Shown: one piece after another, positions 6,867 to 9,876 of the stretch
Position numbering within the stretch: the stretch's first letter is position 1
How the letters are laid out: each line of letters opens with the position of its first letter
Source: Kiloniellales bacterium
GTDB lineage: Bacteria; Pseudomonadota; Alphaproteobacteria; Kiloniellales; JAKSDN01
DNA: 9,876 bases
Assembly: GCA_022360075.1 (NCBI GenBank)
Contig: JAKSDN010001213.1
Coordinates: forward strand, 1 to 9,876
Reading direction: 5' to 3'
Notes under the pieces: generated by a model
Database searches by the model: none
What the model saw: only the letters and a program-made list of their open reading frames with translations
What the model was told of the DNA's origin: nothing
Translations under genes and position numbers: made by a program

Positions 6867-7537
6867 ACCGCGGCTTCCCTGGCTTCCAGACTCTCGATGA
6901 CATCGCTGACGGCGGCGATGCGCGAGATGCGGTGGGCGTCCTCGTCGGACACCGCCGCACCCCCGCCCCAGCTCACGACGCAAAAGGGAACCTCGGCGGC
7001 CTCCGCGCAGCGCCTGTCGATTTCGGTGTCCCCGACATAGATGACCTCGCGGGGATTGAGCTCCATTGCTGCGATCACCGCCAGCAGATGCTCGGCGTCG
7101 GGCTTGCGGCGCGGCACCGCGTCAGCCCCCAGGGCAACCTCGATCAACGCGTCCAGGCCAAGCCCGGCAAGCACGAGCTCCGTCAGATGGTGCGGCTTGT
7201 TGGTGCAGACCCCCAGGCGCAGCCCCGCCCGCCGTAGGTTGCGGAGATCCTCCATCACATGGGGAAAGAGCTTGGTCTTGACGGCGGGCGCCGCCCCGTA
7301 GTGCGTCAGGTAGGACTCCAGGGAGCGTTCGAGCAGCGCCGCGTCGTCCGGCGCCCCGATCTCGGCGAAGATGCGCCTCAGCATCGAGCGCGCGCCGTCG
7401 CCGATGAAACGCTCGACGGTGGCAACGGGCAGGCCCTCGCGACCGATGCCGGCCAGCACGCGATTCACCGCGGCGGCGATATCCGGCGCGCTGTCGATCA
7501 GCGTGCCGTCGAGATCGAAGATCACTGCGCGGTACAA
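6863..7537 (-). CDS. gph: HAD-family phosphatase, phosphoglycolate phosphatase type
   Basis: This is a 224-residue cytoplasmic HAD hydrolase. All four motifs are present: DLDGT (8-12, nucleophile Asp8 and acid Asp10), 'CTNKP' with Thr112, Lys145 in 'RRKPD', and 'GDTEID' with Asp170 and Asp174 binding Mg2+. An alpha-helical cap lies between motifs I and II. The sequence style ('FDLDGTLIDSAPDI', 'VCTNKP', 'YVGDTEID') matches Gph, which dephosphorylates 2-phosphoglycolate. HAD specificity is loose, so another small sugar phosphate is possible. The start is TTG 7537, supported by GGGGAGGG four bases upstream and by the absence of another start between the xylB stop and the nucleophile motif. It follows xylB by 29 bp and overlaps the regulator by four bases. 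gph next to rpiA is, from memory, a recurring arrangement in Alphaproteobacteria. Confidence 0.9.
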   Translation of the reverse strand: MYRAVIFDLDGTLIDSAPDIAAAVNRVLAGIGREGLPVATVERFIGDGARSMLRRIFAEIGAPDDAALLERSLESYLTHYGAAPAVKTKLFPHVMEDLRNLRRAGLRLGVCTNKPHHLTELVLAGLGLDALIEVALGADAVPRRKPDAEHLLAVIAAMELNPREVIYVGDTEIDRRCAEAAEVPFCVVSWGGGAAVSDEDAHRISRIAAVSDVIESLEAREAAV

Positions 7538-7541
7538 ATCG

Positions 7542-7549
7542 CCCTCCCC
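7542..7549 (-). promoter_or_regulatory. Ribosome binding site deciding the TTG start of the HAD phosphatase
   Basis: On the minus strand GGGGAGGG is followed by four bases and then TTG 7537. No other start codon in frame lies between it and the catalytic motif, so this site fixes the unusual start. Confidence 0.7.
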
Positions 7550-7566
7550 AAAGCGCGTCCCCTCCC

Positions 7567-9090
7567 CTAGCCCCGCCGGCTGAGCCTGCCGAAGACCGTG
7601 GTGAGCGCCGGGTAGAGCGCGCGGTAGACGTCGAACAGCTCACGATAGCTCTGCCCGCGCGCGGCATCGGGGTGCCAGCGCTCGACGGGCGTACAGGCAC
7701 CCGCCGCCTCGGCGATGTCGCGCCAGACGCCCGTGCCGACCCCGGCCAGCAGCGCCGCGCCGTAGGCGCCGCCCTCGGCCGCGCCGCGCACGGTCAGGAC
7801 CTCGGCCCCGAAGACGTCGGCCTGCATCTGATTCCAGAGCGACGCGGAGCTGCCGCCGCCCGAGGCATGCAGGCGCGATGACTCGCCGATACCGATCTCG
7901 GCCATCAAGGCCTTCATGTCGGCCAGGGCGAAGACGACGCCCTCCATGAGGCTGCGGATTATATGGCGGTCGTCGTGGCTGGCGCGCAGGCCGACGAAGG
8001 CTCCGCGCGCATCGGGATCCGGCCAGGGACAGCGCTCGCCCATCAGGTAGGGCAGAAACAGCAAGCCGTCGCTGCCGGGCGGGACCTCGGCGGCCTTGGC
8101 GACCAGCCGGTCGAAGCTCAAGGTATCCTCCGCACCGTCCACAGCCCCGGCCAGCAGAGAGCGCAGCCAGGAAAGGGCGCCGCCGGCGTTGAGCGACACG
8201 CCCATGCAGTGCCACAGCTCGGACGAGACGTTACAGAACACCTGCAGCCGCCCGCCGGGGTTCGCGAGCGCGCGATCGAGCGCCGTCGCCACGATCCCGG
8301 CCGTGCCGATCGTGGTCTGCAAGACGTCCGGCGACACGACGCCGGAGCCGAGCGTCTGGATGACCGCGTCGCCGCCGCCGCCGACCACGGGCGTGCCGGC
8401 CGTAATACCGAACAGTTCCGCGCCGGTCTTGCTGACTTCGCCGGACACGACCTGGGACTCGTGACACGCGGGCAGGATGGCGGAATCGATCCCGGTCTTC
8501 TCAAGCAAGGTCTGCGACCAGCAGCGCGTCGCCACGTCGAAGAGCCCGGTCCCCGAAGCATCGGAGACTTCCGTGGCGATCTCGCCGGTCAGGATCAGGC
8601 GCAGGTAGTCCTTGGGATTCAGGGCATGGGCCAGCTTGTCGTAGAGCGCCGGCTCGTGCTTGCGCATCCAGACGATCTTGCCGCCGGTGTAGCCGGGCAG
8701 CATCTGGTTGTTCGTGAGCGCCAGAAGCGCATCGAGGCCGCCGGCCGCCTCGACGATCTCCGCGCATTCCGCCTCGGTGCGCTGGTCGTTCCAGAGGATC
8801 GCCGGTCGCAGAACCTTCAGGTCGGCATCGAGCGGCGTGAGCCCGTGCATCTGGCCCGAAAGGCCGATGGCCTTGACCTCGACATCGCCGGAAGCGCGCT
8901 TCAGCTTGGCGATCGCTTCGCGGGCACCGCCGATCCAGTCGGCCGGGTCCTGCTCGCTCCAGCCCTCCTGCGGAATGGAGAGCGGATAGGCGGCGGTCTC
9001 GCTGGCCAGGACGGCGCCCGCGCGGTCGATCAGGATCGCCTTGCAGCTCGACGTGCCGATGTCGATGCCGAGAAGCCCTTCAGTTGTCAT
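7567..9090 (-). CDS. xylB: Xylulokinase-type FGGY carbohydrate kinase
   Basis: This is a 507-residue cytoplasmic kinase that most likely phosphorylates D-xylulose to D-xylulose 5-phosphate with ATP. The N-terminal FGGY domain starts with the phosphate loop 'GIDIGTSS' (8-15). It contains 'GLSGQMHG' (76-83) and 'RPAILWNDQRT' (95-105), both typical of xylulokinases, and 'DASGTGLFDV' (177-186). The catalytic Asp is D241 in 'GGGGDAV'. The C-terminal domain has 'ASGGGSSASLWNQMQAD' and 'EGGAYGAALLAG' for adenosine binding. Length is normal. ATG 9090 overlaps the aldehyde dehydrogenase stop as ATGA (9087-9090), with AGGAGG ten bases upstream. Other FGGY kinases such as apulose or ribulose kinases are related, so xylulose is probable, not proven. 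Its product is a direct transketolase substrate, linking both operons. Confidence 0.92.
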   Translation of the reverse strand: MTTEGLLGIDIGTSSCKAILIDRAGAVLASETAAYPLSIPQEGWSEQDPADWIGGAREAIAKLKRASGDVEVKAIGLSGQMHGLTPLDADLKVLRPAILWNDQRTEAECAEIVEAAGGLDALLALTNNQMLPGYTGGKIVWMRKHEPALYDKLAHALNPKDYLRLILTGEIATEVSDASGTGLFDVATRCWSQTLLEKTGIDSAILPACHESQVVSGEVSKTGAELFGITAGTPVVGGGGDAVIQTLGSGVVSPDVLQTTIGTAGIVATALDRALANPGGRLQVFCNVSSELWHCMGVSLNAGGALSWLRSLLAGAVDGAEDTLSFDRLVAKAAEVPPGSDGLLFLPYLMGERCPWPDPDARGAFVGLRASHDDRHIIRSLMEGVVFALADMKALMAEIGIGESSRLHASGGGSSASLWNQMQADVFGAEVLTVRGAAEGGAYGAALLAGVGTGVWRDIAEAAGACTPVERWHPDAARGQSYRELFDVYRALYPALTTVFGRLSRRG

Positions 9091-9876
9091 GTTCCGCTGA
9101 CCTCCTCTTCGGCGAAGCGGAGCCTCACGTGCTTGATGTTGAGATACTCCAAGAGGCCTTCGCGCCCGTGCTCGTAGCCGACGCCGCTCTGCTTGCGGCC
9201 GCCGTAGGGCGCGTTGATGATGCCGGCATCGACGTTGTTGATGGCGACGTTGCCGTAGTCGAGATGGCGGCTGAGGAAGCGCATCTCGTCCAGATGCTTG
9301 GTGTAGGCATAGGACGCCAGGCCGTAGGGTGTGTCGTTGGCCAAGTCGACGGCCTCCCGCAGGCTGCGGTAGGCGGCCACGCCGACCAAGGGGCCGAAGG
9401 TCTCCTCGGTCATCACCTTCATGGCGTGGCTGCAGTCGGCGACGACGGTAGGACGGAAGAAGTAGCCCTTAGCGAACTTCGCGCCGCTCGGCCGCTTGCC
9501 GCCGGCGACGAGCCGCGCACCCTTGTCGAGGGCATCGGCGAGGTGCGCGCGCGTCTTGGCCAAGGGCTCCTCCGAGGCCATGGCGCCGAGGTCGGCGGCC
9601 GGGTTGTCGAGGCCGTTGTCGATGACCAGCGCGTCCGCCGCGGCGCCGAGCTTGGCGAGGAAGGGCTCGTAGACCGGCTCCGCGACGTAGATGCGGTTAA
9701 TGGCGATGCAGATCTGTCCCATGTTGCGGAACGCGCGCCGGGTCGCGCCCTTGACCGCCTCGTCGAGGTCGGCGTGCTCGGTGACGATCAGCGGGCAGTT
9801 GCCGCCCAGCTCCAGCGAGATCAGCTTGATGTCCTTGCAGGACTGCTGAATCTTCAGCCCAACTTCCGACGAGCCG
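9087..9876 (-). CDS. NAD(P)-dependent aldehyde dehydrogenase, 5' partial
   Basis: The C-terminal 262 residues of an ALDH-superfamily enzyme are visible. The frame is open to the window edge (first full codon at 9875), so the ATG at 9722 is internal and not the start. Motifs: 'GSSEVG' (fragment residues 1-6), the general-base Glu22 in 'SLELGGN', the catalytic Cys56 in 'NMGQIC', 'EETFGP' with the cofactor-binding Glu and Phe, and 'APYGGRKQSGVG' near the end. The enzyme oxidises an aldehyde to a carboxylate in the cytoplasm. The overall style is close to succinate-semialdehyde, lactaldehyde and glycolaldehyde dehydrogenases, but the specificity-determining N-terminal half is absent. In this operon a short hydroxyaldehyde such as glycolaldehyde, or a sugar-acid semialdehyde, is plausible. 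It is the first visible gene of the minus-strand operon and overlaps xylB by four bases. Confidence 0.93.
   Translation of the reverse strand, partial: GSSEVGLKIQQSCKDIKLISLELGGNCPLIVTEHADLDEAVKGATRRAFRNMGQICIAINRIYVAEPVYEPFLAKLGAAADALVIDNGLDNPAADLGAMASEEPLAKTRAHLADALDKGARLVAGGKRPSGAKFAKGYFFRPTVVADCSHAMKVMTEETFGPLVGVAAYRSLREAVDLANDTPYGLASYAYTKHLDEMRFLSRHLDYGNVAINNVDAGIINAPYGGRKQSGVGYEHGREGLLEYLNIKHVRLRFAEEEVSGT
9101..9106 (-). promoter_or_regulatory. Ribosome binding site of xylB
   Basis: AGGAGG on the minus strand lies inside the 3' end of the aldehyde dehydrogenase gene, ten bases before ATG 9090. It supports the ATGA-overlap start of the kinase. Confidence 0.65.

Noticed and set aside
9087..9722. 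ATG at 9722 as the start of the aldehyde dehydrogenase
   Set aside because: The frame stays open to the window edge and encodes conserved ALDH motifs upstream of this Met, including the general-base Glu, so the gene continues beyond the window.
1..9876. D-apiose catabolic locus (split apulose-4-phosphate transketolase plus FGGY kinase)
   Set aside because: Split transketolase and FGGY kinase fit, but no apiose isomerase is visible, the kinase has xylulokinase motifs, and RpiA, SDR and ALDH are unexplained. Kept only as a possibility to test.
1..9876. Sulfo-transketolase pathway for sulfoquinovose
   Set aside because: No sulfoquinovosidase, sulfosugar isomerase or sulfonate exporter is visible. 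The isomerase present is RpiA, not the RpiB-like type I recall for that pathway.

Overview
The window carries two convergent sets of sugar-metabolism genes in high-GC DNA with strong third-position G/C bias. Gene content and protein style (TRAP transporter, RpiR regulator, rpiA near a phosphoglycolate-phosphatase-like gene) suggest a Proteobacterium, most likely an Alphaproteobacterium. This is inferred from style only, because no rRNA or other marker gene is present. No tRNA, rRNA, IS element, CRISPR array or phage gene was seen. Coding is almost continuous: the longest gap between genes is 76 bp.

Plus strand, 1-4483: the 3' part of a split transketolase ThDP-binding subunit; the partner pyrimidine/C-terminal subunit, which carries a one-base frameshift near 790-793; a 76-bp spacer with a perfect 8-bp hairpin; then a complete TRAP transporter in the order DctP (periplasmic binding protein), DctQ (small membrane subunit), DctM (large membrane subunit). 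Three of the four junctions are 4-base stop/start overlaps.

Minus strand, read from 9876 down to 4515: an NAD(P)-dependent aldehyde dehydrogenase (5' end beyond the window), a xylulokinase-type FGGY kinase, a HAD phosphatase of the phosphoglycolate phosphatase type, an RpiR/SIS-family regulator, ribose-5-phosphate isomerase A, and a polyol-dehydrogenase-like SDR. All six are packed with overlaps or gaps of at most 29 bp, so they look like one operon. The HAD gene and the regulator both start with TTG.

Together the genes suggest a catabolic locus that feeds a sugar, polyol or sugar acid into the pentose phosphate pathway. A solute enters through the TRAP system, the SDR oxidises an alcohol to a ketose, the FGGY kinase phosphorylates the ketose (most likely D-xylulose), and RpiA and the split transketolase rearrange the phosphosugars. 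The aldehyde dehydrogenase and HAD phosphatase could handle C2 to C4 side products such as glycolaldehyde or phosphoglycolate. The RpiR protein probably senses a phosphosugar and controls the locus. The real substrate cannot be read from the sequence. The binding protein keeps the arginine normally used to grip a carboxylate, so an acidic substrate is possible. Promoters of both operons lie outside the window.
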